Source of the DNA: Oikopleura dioica
Taxonomy: Eukaryota > Chordata > Appendicularia > Copelata > Oikopleuridae
Assembly (NCBI GenBank): GCA_907165135.1
Contig: OU015568.1
Span: 9,370,501-9,434,500 of the forward strand
Direction: 5' to 3'
DNA: 64,000 bases
The notes beneath the pieces were generated by a model. That model saw only the letters and a list, made by a program, of their open reading frames with translations. It had not been told where the DNA came from and ran no database searches. The translations under genes and the position numbers were made by a program. Shown here in pieces: positions 44,461 through 57,740 of the stretch. Position 1 is the stretch's first letter. Each line of letters begins with the position of its first letter.

Positions 44461-44729
44461 TTAGCCTTGAAGGAGTTTTTTTGCATAGTTCCCGAAAGAC
44501 ATCTCATCAATTTTTTGAATAAACGAAACTAAGGCATTACTATTTTTGTTTGAAATTTGCCATATAAATTTGACATCAATAACTTACGCAGTGATTTCAC
44601 GCGGCCAGACTCCCTGAAATTCTTTGATAAACTCTTAAAAAATTTAAGTATTTACGATTCAAAATGATGTCTAGCTCCGCTTCCATCAGTTGCTGAAAGA
44701 AAAGCCAAAAAAGTGATCGAAAGCTTCAT
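44461..44729 (-). CDS. Tandem secreted peptide gene, copy 2 (55 aa)
   Basis: Exons 44729-44656, 44613-44588 and 44528-44461. The signal peptide is MKLSITFLAFLSA, then TDGSGARHHFESESGR, VKSLLSFIQK and IDEMSFGNYAKKLLQG. Exons 1 and 3 have the same lengths as in copy 1 (74 and 68 bp); exon 2 is one codon shorter. Signal peptides have diverged while the mature SG-ARHH, VKSLLSF and FGNYAKKLL blocks are kept, which suggests selection on the mature peptide. Confidence 0.8.
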
Positions 44730-44844
44730 TTAGTCGGTTTTAGTAGTGAAAAAAAACCATACATTGAATCGGAATCCACTTGCTTTTGATTCTTATCATT
44801 TATTTCTTTTATTCTTTTTTCAGAAAAAGTTTCAATTTAAAATT

Positions 44845-45095
44845 TCAGTCTTGAAAAATGTTTTTAGCATAATTTCCCAGAGTTAGGCCATCAAATTTGC
44901 TCATGAACGAAACTAAAACACAGTCATTTTGTATATCAATGACGACTTACGCAAGGATTTGAAGCGACCATTTTTAGCCTCTCTAAAATATTATAATTAA
45001 TATTTATACACAATGAAATTTTACGAATGGAAATGATCTCTATTTCCGTCTCCAGCAACGAAAGCAAAGAGGAAAATAATGAAAGAATATTTCAT
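44845..45095 (-). CDS. Tandem secreted peptide gene, copy 3 (56 aa)
   Basis: Exons 45095-45025, 44982-44951 and 44912-44845. The signal peptide is MKYSFIIFLFAFVA, then GDGNRDHFHSEAKNGR, FKSLLSFMSK and FDGLTLGNYAKNIFQD. It is the most diverged copy in exons 1 and 2, but its third exon is nearly identical to copy 1 in FDGLTLGNYAK. It lies 5' of the other two on the minus strand; spacing between genes is about 310 bp and 115 bp. Confidence 0.78.
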
Positions 45096-45719
45096 CTTTA
45101 AAAACTCTGAAAAATGCCGAAAAACTTAAGCCAAAGTTAGAAAATGATTCTATTTATACACTTTTAGTAATTACAAATTCATGGAAATTGAAACAAGCTG
45201 CCAATAGACATGTCGATTAAAAGGCAAGATAGCATTCTTTCCTACTAAGTGGCGGACAAATTAAGTACCTAATAAGACAAAAAATAAGGCGACGGAGCAG
45301 CGAAATGGAAATGAGTTTTGAACTTTCTCGCCAATAATCGCCTTTCTGTACAAAATTCCAGAGCTGCGGCTCTTTAGTGTGAAGCAATCCAGGTGCTTCT
45401 AATTCTGAGTTGTTGGCGAGCTACTATCTGCGTTACTACCTTGTTTCTGCGGTTGTTAAAACTTCGGCACGGGCTCCAACTCTCTCTTATCGCCTCGTTT
45501 CATCAAGGCTCGAAAAACACGTGAACGGTTCATGCTTTTTTTTTGTTCAAAGGTTGTGCTCTTCTCTGCAGTCATTAATTTTCAGAAAATATTTTTTGGG
45601 AAAATTTTTATTAAAATCAAAAAGCATTTTTTGCAAATATTGATTGTTTGCGATCAGATGCAGACGAAAAAATATCAGAAAAATTCACTGAAATCTTGGA
45701 AAAAAAAGAGCAGAAGAAG
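45096..45719. other. Region between the peptide cluster and the next gene
   Basis: Should contain the promoter of peptide copy 3 and a possible 5' exon of the downstream membrane protein. No certain coding sequence. Confidence 0.4.
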
Positions 45720-46128
45720 ATGGAAGGTTGGGAGGTGCTTATGATTGTAATAGCAGTGATTGCATTTTTAGTTTGTAAGATCATTTTTTTAATGTTTATA
45801 ATTAACATTTTTTCAGGTTTCAGTTATCTTCTAAAATGCTGTTGGAAATTAAAGAAAATCAGAACTTCGTCTTCAAATGGTTCAGAAAGTCCAGTTGCCG
45901 ATGCAGAAGCCAGGCCGAGTTCAAATTCTGCTGACAGTGATACTCGCCCGGAGCCAATAGCACCAAGTCAAATAGAAATCGATGCGCCCGAAGTTCCCGA
46001 AGGTAAACCATAGCTTCGAATTTATTCTTATGAAAGAAGTTTTTATTACTAAAAATATTCAAGAATCCGTCTCGAGGGGAAAAGAAGATTTACCTCCAAG
46101 TTACGATGATATTCTAAATGAGTGGTAA
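45720..46128 (+). CDS. Small membrane protein with C-terminal PPxY motif
   Basis: Exons 45720-45774, 45817-46002 and 46064-46128 (101 aa from the ATG at 45720). It starts with a hydrophobic helix (WEVLMIVIAVIAFLVCFSYLL), then a Cys/Lys-rich juxtamembrane CCWKLKK, a Ser/Pro/Glu-rich tail, and ends DLPPSYDDILNEW. PPSY is a PPxY motif that binds WW domains. The frame stays open 72 bases upstream with coding-like sequence (EKFTEILEKKEQKK), so the true start may be in an upstream exon spliced near 45657. It resembles the membrane protein at 939-1886 in layout but not in sequence. Confidence 0.6.
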
Positions 46129-46929
46129 AATTCAATAAAAAATATTCAGTAATGCACTGTTGAATGAAATTGATAAAGTCTAAAAATGTAGAAAACAAGC
46201 AATTTGACTATCTTACATCTTTCTCGCGCCACAAATTGAAGTAGCAATAAAGTCTAAGTTTAACCACAACATGATTAACATGGTCGAAACTTGCATAGTA
46301 TCGAAAAAATGGTAGCAATTTAAATGGTAGTTTCCAGTCTGTGGTGGCTTATCTCAGCGAGAACACGCAACCGTAGATTTTTCAGCGCTCGACAGATAAG
46401 AGACCCGTGAGTTGACCTCTAAGACCAAAATCCACGACTGATAAGGAGGTGATTAAGGTTCCAACCTTTTGGACCATCATCAGGCAAGTCCAAAGTGTTG
46501 ACATAAACTTTTCTTAATGAAAACTTTTTCCTTAAAAATCGGTGATTTTAAGATACTATCATCATCATTGATCTAAAGTGAGCAATCTTTGGTCTAATTT
46601 TCGAGGTTTTGTCGACAATTTCGGACGTAAAAAGTCCTCAATCTTAGAGCTCTGACTGTACAAATGAGTTGTTTTGAAGCCAACAAAACCTCAAAACAAG
46701 GAATTCCGTGCAGCTATAAAAATTCTGTTCATGACATTTTACCGTCTGGAATTCTCCATCTCGACTTTAATTGCTGCTCAAATGTCGAGCAAGTTGGTGA
46801 ACCCCCCAAGTGCGCACTGGAACGTCACTTATTCTGAAAAAAAGAGAGAAAGAGAGAAAAATGAAGGACAGGTGGCTCGATGCTTATTTTTCGATAGCTT
46901 TTTGGAAATTTTTGCTTTCAAGTTCGAGC
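46129..46929. other. Intergenic region before the CBM14 gene
   Basis: 800 bp without supported genes. Short frames near 46674-47070 lack splice support and overlap the signal-peptide exon of the next gene in another frame. Confidence 0.45.
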
Positions 46930-49900
46930 ATGGGCAACCACACTAAGCTGCTTTGCTCGTTTATTTTGGCCGCGTCCGGCCGCGACACACGACGCGATGA
47001 CTTTATAGGTAACGTGTACGGCCTAAACAACAAACACCTTCTGTCTCTTTCTTTCTTTTCTAACTACTGAGTGTTGTGTTGAACAACAAGTCTCGTTCCT
47101 CCGAAAATAAATAAATTTGTTAATTGAACTTTTAATTTTGTCAATAATTCTCACTGATTAAGATTTTCCCTATTCGAGATTTTAAGAAACATCGTTACTT
47201 TAGGGAGGTCGACATTCTTAATTGAATTCTCAAGCATACTTTGCACAAAAGTCATTTTTATAAAAAAAAAAGATTATCGATTGCTATCCCCTTAAAACGC
47301 ACGGAACTCTAAATTCGAGAGTTCCTGTCTTATCTTATATAAATTTCTGGCTCTAGCTAGCCACATGATCCGACCATAGAGCTTCCTTTGGGAAGGATTA
47401 CTCGCTCCCCCCTCCCTCATCCCCTTCCCTTCTACCGATAAACAATTTATTCAGTGGACAAGGAGTACGTGGATACTGTCTGTGCAGAGAAGGGCGAAGG
47501 AAGTTCACAAAAGTCACAATCTGTTTCCGCCTTGAATTTTCAAATCATCAATCGGGAAAATCGTGAAGCCGACAAGTTAATGTCTAAAAGGGATTGAGTT
47601 CCTAATCAGCTTTAAATCCCCGGATGAGAAAGTCAACAAAAGAGCTGGCTTTTCAAACAAGATGAAGATTTTAATGAAAAATCGGATTTAACTCGTCGGC
47701 GCACGTGGTTCCCAAATTTTGAATTTAACCCGATGGCGTGTTGCGGAACAAGATTTGACTTTGTGAACAAGAAGAATAAGGTTCCTACGCGTATAGCGAT
47801 TCCGGTAAGTTAAAACCCGCCACGTTGATTATTAACGAACTGATTATTTTTATACCGTAATTGATCGGCCTGCGTAACATCGGGATTTCGGTGATCTATT
47901 TATTGAAAATTTTCGAAACTCGAGAACTTAATTATTCTTCCTTCGTGGCTAGAATTTCTGGTTCATGGGACCCCAGGTTTCATTTTATTGACACTAATTT
48001 AGCCGGGGATTAATTTTGATGAACGAGGCTACTTTGAACACGAATTTTAAGAGTGGGACGCGAACGAATTGAAAAACTCATTTTTTTTCTCTTTTTTCGA
48101 GAGACCCTTAATCACTTTCCAGTAGCAGTTCAATAAAAGATCATTTTATACTTGTACAGGGAACAATTAAATAGAGCTGGTTCCCAGAATAAAACGATAA
48201 AAAAGCATGTCCGAAATTTCCTACTTTGGGAGATTAGAAAAAACCTTATCGCCATGTGTAATCTGGTCGTTATACGTTCAAAACCGTGTCCGCATGTGGG
48301 TGTTGTTCTAATTCGCGGGCTTGATAGCAGGGCTGAGCATGCTTCCGTATCGCAGTTTACTACATACTGGCTCCTCATCTAGTCGGAGGTGAGCCACAAT
48401 GAGCCGAAAACGTGGCAAGATGGGAAAAGTTCAGATAAAATTGACGTCCTGAAATACTTGGCTTGTAATACCTGCTGCATTACAGAACGTACAAAATTTC
48501 ATAAAACCTAAAGCAGCTTATCATTTTCCCGGATATTTCAACTCAATCCTCAATTGGTCGTATTGACCAATCAGGAGTCTGAATGAAAAGTTCGCTATAA
48601 AAAGAAGCGTCAGTAACTCTTGAAAAATGTTTAAAGTCGATGCGAATTAACCTGATCAGCATTTTTCGTACAAAAATAGATCTTGTCTTTTGGAAAGAAA
48701 AACATGTCGAGCATTATTATGTACGCCTGCTGCTTCAGTATTTATTATGCTGTAATTCCCTCAATTAGCTCCACGTGCTCCGCTCGGCGCTTGACCCATG
48801 TTGATAAATTTGCGGAGTGTTTGGATTAAAATTCGACTCGTATTTGAGCTTTGACATGCTGTTCTTGGTTAATTTTTTCAACCACCTGAATTTGAAGACG
48901 AATTTCTCAAGAATAAAGCGTCTCAAGATGGATGGACGCTGTCTTTTTGGCTGCCATTTAAAAGGACAAATAGCGGTATATTGGCGACCTTTTCAGTTGA
49001 TGTTGTTTATTACAAGCAAAAACTATCCAGTTAGCCAAGTAGCGCTAAGTAACTCGATCGAGGGGACAAGAATCATTTCCGGTTCCTTCTATTAGATAAT
49101 GCTTCTTACAGTCAGACGAAATATTAGTAAGTAAATGAAAACGATTCTAAAATATCTGAATTAAGTAAGCGAAAATTTCATGTCAAGTTGAAATTTCCTC
49201 AATCAGTTATCGTTTAATTTTACTGATGAAAGCACGATTTTAATGAACAATAATTTGATCCCCACATCTGGGAAAATCAAGCTCAAATTGTCGAGAATAA
49301 TCCTCGGTCGAAAAAATTTCTCCTTGAAGCTGTTCCTCGCCCGTCGAATTAGTGTCAGAACGGGCAACTCTTCCGTGAAACCTTCATCTGTCATCTACTC
49401 TAATTTGGAGCTAGAATTTGCCCGAGATGAGTAATCAGCCAATCGAGTGGAAGTGCTGCGCTTCCACAAGTCAAGGTCGACCTCTAAAGGGCAAAAAACG
49501 CGCTGATGACAGCAGCAGCGGAAGGGCGGAAAAACCGAGCGGCTCAACCAAGCCCCACCGCAAACTCATAACGCGCGCCAACTTGATTTTATAATTTTTG
49601 CAGAAAATGGGCATTTACAATTCCGGCGAAAAAAAGAAGACGACCCGAGCGATCATCACCTTTTTTAACCATTGCGGGTGCAAATTATGCACCCCAAGAA
49701 ATTTCACGCTAAGCTAGATCTGACGTTTTTACAGGGTAAACAAGGATGACCTCAGCTCGGAAATACGGCAGTTTGAATACCGGTATCGATACGTGTCAAA
49801 ATGTAAAACGAAAAAATAGACTGGGGAATAATCTTTCGTTAGAATTTTGGTATTAAGAGTCTCGATGATCGGGTTGAACTTTTGCGCTTGGCCTAGCAGC

Positions 49901-52900
49901 AAAGGCCACCGACGAGGGAATGAAATTCTAACAGCGCTCGGCGATTCCGGCTCTTTCCTAACGTGGAACATCGTATCTTTAAAAGGCCAATCAAATTCAG
50001 ACAGATCCATACAGTAGAAAAGAACCAGGGCATTTTGACGAATTCGAGGCATTCGTGTCGAACATGGCCAAATCCATGGCCTGCTTTTTCTGGAGAATCC
50101 TCAACGTTAATCGCCAAATTCCCGAAAAAATGTGATGAATGCGTTTAAAATTTCCAAAGAGATAAAATACCTGGCTGAGTGACGCTTCTGAAAGCACTCT
50201 GAACGTGGAACTAAGATAAGGTGAACCCCCCCCCTTATTATATCTTTTCAACAATAATAGGTTTCATTCCCACGTGATCCAGTTTTTTCGATTTTTCAAA
50301 GACCTTACTCTCTCAAAAAAATGATTTTAGAAGAAGCTTCCGTTTTTTCAAAGATCGCATAATTTTTCCATGAACATGCTTCTTCAAACAAGACGCGAAA
50401 AATCCCGATTTTCAACCGCGTTCTTCACTGATTTGTGATTTCTTGCCCTGAATCAAGATTTTTAAAAGGTTCATTTTTCTAGTTTGCGATCATTACATCC
50501 ACTGCGAAAAGCCAGGAAGCGGTGCTGTTCCCCACGTGATGCCCTGCTCTCCTGGGACTGTTTGGAACTCGATCGAGGTAAGGGATTATAAAACGGAGCT
50601 CTTGGAGGACTTTGACAGACGAATCATGATGCATTTCCTGATCAGCCGTATCCACAACTGCTGTTTTGTCTCATGTCTATCACTTTGTCTGATAGACACG
50701 GAGTCTAACAAACAATACAAACGTGAGAAGGGTAGATCCTTACCTTCCGTCTTCAGGGATTTTGCGACCACGCGTACAACACTCCTCCTCCCTGTGGAAC
50801 TCTGGAAACTGGCGAGCCAACTCATGAAGATTGCAAACAGGAATCAGGAATAACAAAATCATCCCTCCATTACACAAAATTAAAAAGAAACAAGCGCTTG
50901 AAGGGATAGAATTTCAGCAGTTCCAAGTGACTGCGTAATTTGATAATCTCCACTTGACAAAAACAAAAAAACTGCTTGTTGGTCAGCGGTCTAAGACTCT
51001 TAGAATTTGGCTTTTAAAAAGGGCCGTTCCATTCAGATTAGCTGCGGATAGTTTCGCCAGGAGCGTAAGAGCCTGAGCTTATGATCAATCTTCAATCAAG
51101 CGCATAATGTCGAGTGTGAAATCAAAGTAATCCTGACGGATAGGGCGATGGCGTTTATGCGCATCATCATAACTGCGAAGAATACTTTATCTGGTACGGG
51201 ATTATGAGGACTAGAATCGGCTTAACCTTCAATTCGTCGTAGAATTAAAGTCATAATCCCGCGTCTTAAAGCTACATGGGCCAAAAGTACTTCGGAAAAT
51301 GCCCAGGTACAGCAAAAATTGTCAAAATTGAAACTCATGAATGAACTTGAATAAGGTTTCAACGCTTTTCTCATAAATTAAATAAGGGTATCGCTACGTT
51401 AACTGCAGAATATATTCCTTCATTTTAGGGCTCTCTCCACAATTTGCCCATCTTTCAAAAATTACCCGAGGATGGTTTATTTTCACGTTTTTTCCGATAA
51501 GGCTCTCTGCCATTTCCAACACCTGAAGCTCGCTTATCGCACTGACCTGTAACCGAGGAGACTTTCGTATGTAGACAAAAGAACGTGAGCGGATTTTAAT
51601 GACGCGGCCGCGTTTCTTCTCCTTGGAAGAGATCCTCATTTTAGAAACTTTCTCTTGCGTCATGTAAAAATTGCTTTGACGTCAGTATTATTTGATGGCG
51701 AGTAAATTCTAGCGGAAAGAGCGGTTGAAGATTTCCATTTCTTCTCCCGGGAACAGGGACGAAATTCAAAGATCAAGTCAGCTTATGCGCCACTTTTGCA
51801 ATTGCTCAAAATCACGTTGCACTGTTGAACTTCGTTAAAGGAATATAATTCTGGTTTTCTGATTGGCCGGAGATTGATAGCGCCATCTAGAAACAGCGCC
51901 ATGTGTGTTTATTACACCGTATTGTAAATACGGTAAACAGCCAAAAACAAAAATTTTGATAGATTGTCTTCGAAGATTTGATTGGCTTGCAAAGAAAATT
52001 AAGAGTTCTAATTGGCTGAAGCTTGATTGCTAGAAATTTTTGCATAGTCGACTGTTTCTTCGATGATTTTTTCGATTTTTCATAGAAAGTCTCTCATTTC
52101 TTCGAGATAAAGGGTTAATGGCTATAGTATCAAACATTGCTCTCTTAGCCCACCAGGTGGTGAAATGTATTTAAGCTGGGTTCGGATTTGATCAGGTGGG
52201 AAAAATGTGCTCGGATGATCTCTTCGTGACGTCTTACTACTGCAACCCCACAAAGGTAAGATTTAGCCCATTTAGCGGAGAAGGGTAAAGACGAATAGAA
52301 AAGATCAATAAAGGGATAAATTTGCTTGGCTCAAGTAACCAGCGTCTAACGTGCCGGCTTTAGAAGGTTTACGGAAACCCGGTCACCACCCAAGCGATGG
52401 CTTTCTGCGACGAAAAGGAAGACGGATATTATGTAAATCCAGGTGAGCGCAATTTTTAATCCAAAGATCAAAAAATTGAAAAAAAATCCTCAAAAGCAAA
52501 AAATCTCTCTAAATTCAAAATTTTCGAAAATATTAATACAAAAACAAAGATGAAAAACCGCACAAGTGACGTGCAAGAGGGCTCTTTATAAAAATTTTCC
52601 TTGAAGAAAAAAAGTTAGATAAGAAGAGCGAGTTGAAGAGCGTTTTCATTTCTTCATTATTTTTTGGAAAGTTGGAAGTCAAGAACTTCCGGAAGTAGAG
52701 AACAAAGGACCAACTCACGACTGGCTACTAATTGACAAGATCATTAGAAGCTACAGCCAGGGAGGAAGTTTAGAACACGCATGCCGGATTCTTTGATTTT
52801 TTTGGTTTTTAAAAATTTTTTCTCTTAGGTGTTTGCGGCCGATATATCAAGTGCTGGAGCCAAATCGGAAGTGAATTTGCCTGCGAATCTGCACAGAATT

Positions 52901-55900
52901 TACTTGACGAGACTCTCGTTTGGAATCCAAGAAATCGGTCAGAAAATCGAACTTGATGCTAATCGCGAATGCTAATGACTCAAGCAAGACAACTTTAGAA
53001 GGTTTCTAAATAAGAGCGAGTCCCTGGGAATGATGCTCGTGGAATGTTTCTTATTACTGGAGGAATTCCAATAGGAGCATCAATTCGAGCAATTTTCTCG
53101 CGGGGCAGGCGCATTTCTCAGCTTGTTTTAAATTCGAAGGCCGCGGCGATTTTCTTTGAAGTTTTAATTTTAAAAATTTCAATGAGTTGATTTAAAAATT
53201 CTGATCGATCAAAGTGAACAGACCTGCGATCATCCTGCTACTCTTGGTGATCAGGAACGGATAATTTCTCCAAAAGAAGTCTTTTTTAGAAATCGAGGTT
53301 CTAAAAACCATTTTATTCGGTGACATTTTCCGCTGTTTTTGACAGCAGATCTGTCCCTAGCTCAAAATGCAGAGGGGAGGTCTTGATGAAAAAGCTCTGG
53401 GTTCTTTCTTATTGTCTTCATGCTAATTTAACAGGCGTACTCATGTAAATTGTTACAGATAAAAAGGGGTTCCGGAGACAGTTGAAAATAAACAATGGCC
53501 GTTCCTTAGAAACACTTTCTTTCTCGGCTCATTTTCTAGGGCTCATTTACATAACCCTCCTAAGAAACATTGACTCATCAAGAAGAAGTTGAAGGATCGT
53601 TTAGTCCACGTCCGAATTGAACCACAATTGGCAGCTGTGCCGGAGCTGGTAATGCTCACCTTCTCGGGCGCCTTGCCCAGTCCTGGCGGTATAATTTTCT
53701 CCCTTCTCATTTTTGATGAATCGACTCCAATTTCTCGCCGGCCTCTTTTCTGATAACTTATCCAAATATTCTCAATTGACGACGTGGGGCACTAGAATTT
53801 CAAACCGCAAGTTTTGGGAGTTGTAATTTTATAAAATAAATATTAATCAAATTAGTACCTCCTAATTAAAGGGCCAATGATAATGCGTTTGGTGATCGGG
53901 AGACCCTTAATTAATGAAAGAGTGACATTAATTAAAAGTTAATGCTTTTAGTGTTTATTGTCATTTCTCGCGAATTGACACTCACTGAGTGTCACCTATT
54001 TAACGAAAATTTGACGATGATAAAAATGAAAGAGTACACGCATGGGGAAAGTGTTGATGCAAAAATAGGGATCTGACGTGGGAACGCGTGAGTGTTATCT
54101 TTACTAAAGACACGATCTTGTTTAAGTCAAGCTGATTCGATTGGTTTGGAGGAGCTTCTTGTCATGGCTTGAAAATATTTTTTTTTATTTAAAAAGGCTT
54201 ATTTTTAGAAGCCTGCATAAAGGCGTTATTTTATTGGCTTGAAATGTTGGTGGCGCTGTTCGTGCTTAATTTAGTATCTGATTGGTCGATAAATTCCGAA
54301 TAAGATAATGTCGGTCGCTCAACCAATAAGATACCCAATAAAATTCAAACAGCGCTACCAATTATTTCATACAATGAAATTTCGTATTCGCATGAAATTT
54401 TCAATCCTTGAAAGACCCCATGGAGCTGTGCCAAAGAAACGGCCCAGGAATGTACGCTATTGAGGGACAATGCGAGCAGTACGTTCAGTGCTACGACTCT
54501 GCACTGATGGGTGGCCGCGGCGGGCGCGTCAAAAAGTGCTCCACTGGGCTGGTGTTCGACGCCGAGACCAAAGGCACGTGTTAAACATCCTCATTAAAAT
54601 TCTCAAATAATCGCTGCTCTAGTCTGCGACTTCGCCGAGAATGTTAAGGGTGCCTGTCACAACAACAAGCCCGCGTACAATAAGGGCGAGAAACCGAACG
54701 TCCCCGAAGAGGTAAGAGCTCTAGAATGACCTAAATGATGCCCTACTCAAAGCGCGCTTAGCATTTTTATCGAACAAAAGCCGCGCTCGATGTTTTATTT
54801 TCGATATTTTCGGGAAAAAGGGAAATCCGATTGACTTGCGATAAAAAATATTGAGCTCGGGGAAGAGTTAAGTAATTTTCAGATAAAAAATAACGAAACT
54901 TTTCAGGAAGAAATTCTCGAGGACCAGTGGATCAACGATGCGGACGAGTTTTGCAAACAAAATGGAGTGGGAACCCATCGCCATGCGAATGACTGCTCTG
55001 TTTTCTATGTGTAAGTTGTCAGCGATTTTAAGGGGGAAGACCACCATAAAACGAATTTTCGGCCGAAAAAATTAAATCAATTTTTAGATAAATACAAGAT
55101 TGAAATTATTTCTAGCTAAAAAAAAGGGTGCGCTAAAATCTTTGTTTTCTTATTTGTCTTTTTTTCGATTCGGTATTCTTCTATTTCATAACCCTTGTTC
55201 CAGCTTTACCTCAGTATTTTCTCCTACAAGTAGCGTCGTAATACAGCTGCAGCTAAAGTTGTCGCCTTTGATCTAAAATTACAAAAGAAGAAAAGGCGGA
55301 GATAAATGACATTATGTACGGTTAGCGAAAAAGATGCTTGTAGACAAGATTTTTCGGCTTCTGTTTTTTACGCGGTGCCGACAGATGCCAGATTAGATAA
55401 TCCTTTCGTTAAACGTGAGAGAGCTTTCTAAACATCGAGATAAAGTTATATTTCACCTTAACTAACCATGTCCCGAGTCCAGAATTTGAGAAATCGGCTA
55501 GAATTTGGGTCAAGATGGCTAATTTAAAGATTTCATGTTACCAAGCGAATCTACTTTCTAAGTCAGTTCCAAGGAAGATCGACTCGTTTGATTTAAAATA
55601 TAATTACTGCTTCGCGATTTCCGCAGAACATCCGGATCTACAGCCCTTTCGACAAACGTTGATGAGTTCCGACCAAAATATAAGCTATAAATTGAGGGAT
55701 TATTTTGACTTTCAACCAAGCAGCAAGAAATCAAAAAACTTTTCAAAGAAAAATGAATTTTAAAATCGTCTTTGAATCATGATTTTCATCCAAAAATCCT
55801 AAAAACAAAGCGCTTCTTGGGTCCGTGCTTCCGTCGATTACGCGTACTGCGGATTTTCAAGCTAACCATTCTTTGGTTAAAAATGACGAAATACGATTTT

Positions 55901-56225
55901 TCTTCTGTCAGCATTCAATGAAGAAAAATACCTATCATTTTCATCATTTTTAGTTGAGAAAGTCTTGTTTGTTTTTAAACAAACAGATTTTGACTTGAAT
56001 GCCACCTTGATAAAGTTTGTCTCTCGTTTCTAAATTCAAGCCCCTCCCAATATCATCATCATCGACTTGCATAAGTGTTGCTTTAGATGCCAGAGTTCCG
56101 GTCAATCCGACAAGTTCCACTGCCCCGATGGACTCGTCTACAACACCAAGGGTGGCTACTGCGACTGGGCAGACAACTTGGAGGACGGTTGCTTCACGCG
56201 AAATCTTTACTTGGTCGGCTATTAA
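46930..56225 (+). CDS. Secreted chitin-binding (CBM14/peritrophin-A) repeat protein
   Basis: A 9.3-kb gene of small exons. Signal-peptide exon 46930-47008 (MGNHTKLLCSFILAASG), then 47455-47499, 47662-47804, 50483-50577, 52196-52255, 52367-52442, 52829-52936, 54415-54573, 54623-54711, 54907-55010 and 56087-56225. Cysteine spacing of CBM14 is clear in CDHYIHCEKPGSG...MPCSPGTVWN, in GVCGRYIKCWSQIG...LVWN, and best in ELCQRNGPGMYAIEGQCEQ...YVQCY...KCSTGLVFD; the end reads DKFHCPDGLVYN...YCDW. Such domains bind chitin or other glycans in extracellular matrices. Exons from 54415 to the stop are certain. The join between 47804 and 50483 is out of phase, so at least one exon or another donor is missing there, and the 52936-54415 intron would need a GG start. 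Introns up to 2.7 kb are unusual for this window. Confidence 0.68.
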
Positions 56226-57740
56226 AAACATTTCTTTTATTAAAAAAATTATTCTCTTCTGAAAAAATAAATTGATTAAATTTTTGATCTTTTCGAACTC
56301 AAATCCGCCTAATTTTCTGTTTTCAATGAATCCAAAAATCCGAGGAAAGAGTTAATTAGCGTCAAAGAAAAAAGAAGTTCGGGGGAATCAATGAGGTCAT
56401 CACCTGAATATTTTAGCATGTTGAAATTCAAATATTTTGACAACGCTCAGTAAATTGCAGCCCTAAGAGGGAGAGAGCGCGGGGAATAGCTAAAGCGGGT
56501 TACTTCTCAAAATATTTTGGAATGGTACTTGCAGTTCATTTTGGAGCTTTTACGTTGCTAAATCATTTAGATTTCTAATGAAGCGAATATTTGGATAATC
56601 CAGTTTGAGGATTGGCGATTCTATCAGTCCTTAGGCAAGGGAATCCGCTATTTTATCAGCTCCCGCAAAGAAGCTGGATGAAATTGAATCAGAGTATTTT
56701 TCGTCGTCAACCCATGCTTGACGCTTGATGCGGTTACTGTGGCCGGCTGCGTGCGCGTCTGATCAAAGAAAGCTACTGAAATCTAAGTAAAAGGATTCGC
56801 AACTCCTGGCTTGATTCGATAATGTCAGGTTCAACGAATTTGGCAAGGAATGACTCTCACTGTCGGAATGACAAAATGCAGGCTTAGAAGGACGAATTGG
56901 CAGCGACTTTTTGAAATTGGCGGAATTGAAATGGGAACATTCTCCGCGGTCGATTTATGTCTAATTAAGGAAATGCTCGATCTTTCTCTACAAGATTTCT
57001 CTACCAAGGACAGCTCAGAACAGGAAAGAACTAAAAACAGGCAAGACAAATATCTGTGCTCTTGGTATGATTTTACGAGATTGCTAGAATTTCGAGAAGA
57101 AAATTATGCAAATTTTGGATGGAGATGAGGCAGCTTTTTTTTCTAAAAAACGCGTGTATTCACGAAAAGTTGAACACGAAACTTATTCAGTTTTTTTTTC
57201 TCTCACTAGCAGAAACACTCGCAAAGTATTTTCGACCATTGTTTAAAATTGGACTGTAGAAATGAATACTTTGCGAAATTCGAACAAAATTTCGTCCGAG
57301 CCTTATCCCTGTTTCTAAGTTTCTAATAAGAGCCCTTCGCTGTCAGTTTTTTTCTCAGGAGCAGATGTTTCATCCGCTGCCCCGCGAAAAAACAAAAAAT
57401 TTCAAAGCGAGTTTGTTTTTCAAGACGGGCGGCGCAGTCTATTAATCCTCCTGCTCTTTCTCTCCGGCTGAGACGCCTAATCCGACTTTCCCTTGAATTT
57501 CTCTCTCTCTCCCTGGGATTATGCGCTGCGGGTTATGTAAGAATGAAAATAGAGAGAATGAGAAAAAACGTGTTTTAGTTGATAAAGAGTTTATTCAAGC
57601 GTTATCACGTTTTGTACGAAGAAACGCTTCCGGTAGTAAAGTGCTTTCCCAAGTGTTGCGGATAATATTTCCGTGATTAAGAGTTACAAACTCAAGGAGC
57701 GCAGGACACGCTCTCGAAAGAGACCGAAGGCCTAAAGGAA
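56226..57740. other. Intergenic region
   Basis: A 92-codon ATG-started frame at 56850-57128 has no recognisable domain, splice partners or repeats and is not called. Otherwise non-coding. Confidence 0.45.

Noticed and set aside
55515-55763. 82-codon frame inside the last CBM14 intron
   Set aside because: No support beyond an ATG, with no similarity to neighbours.
56850-57128. 92-codon ATG-started frame
   Set aside because: No domain, splice partners, repeat structure or promoter features; length is compatible with chance.
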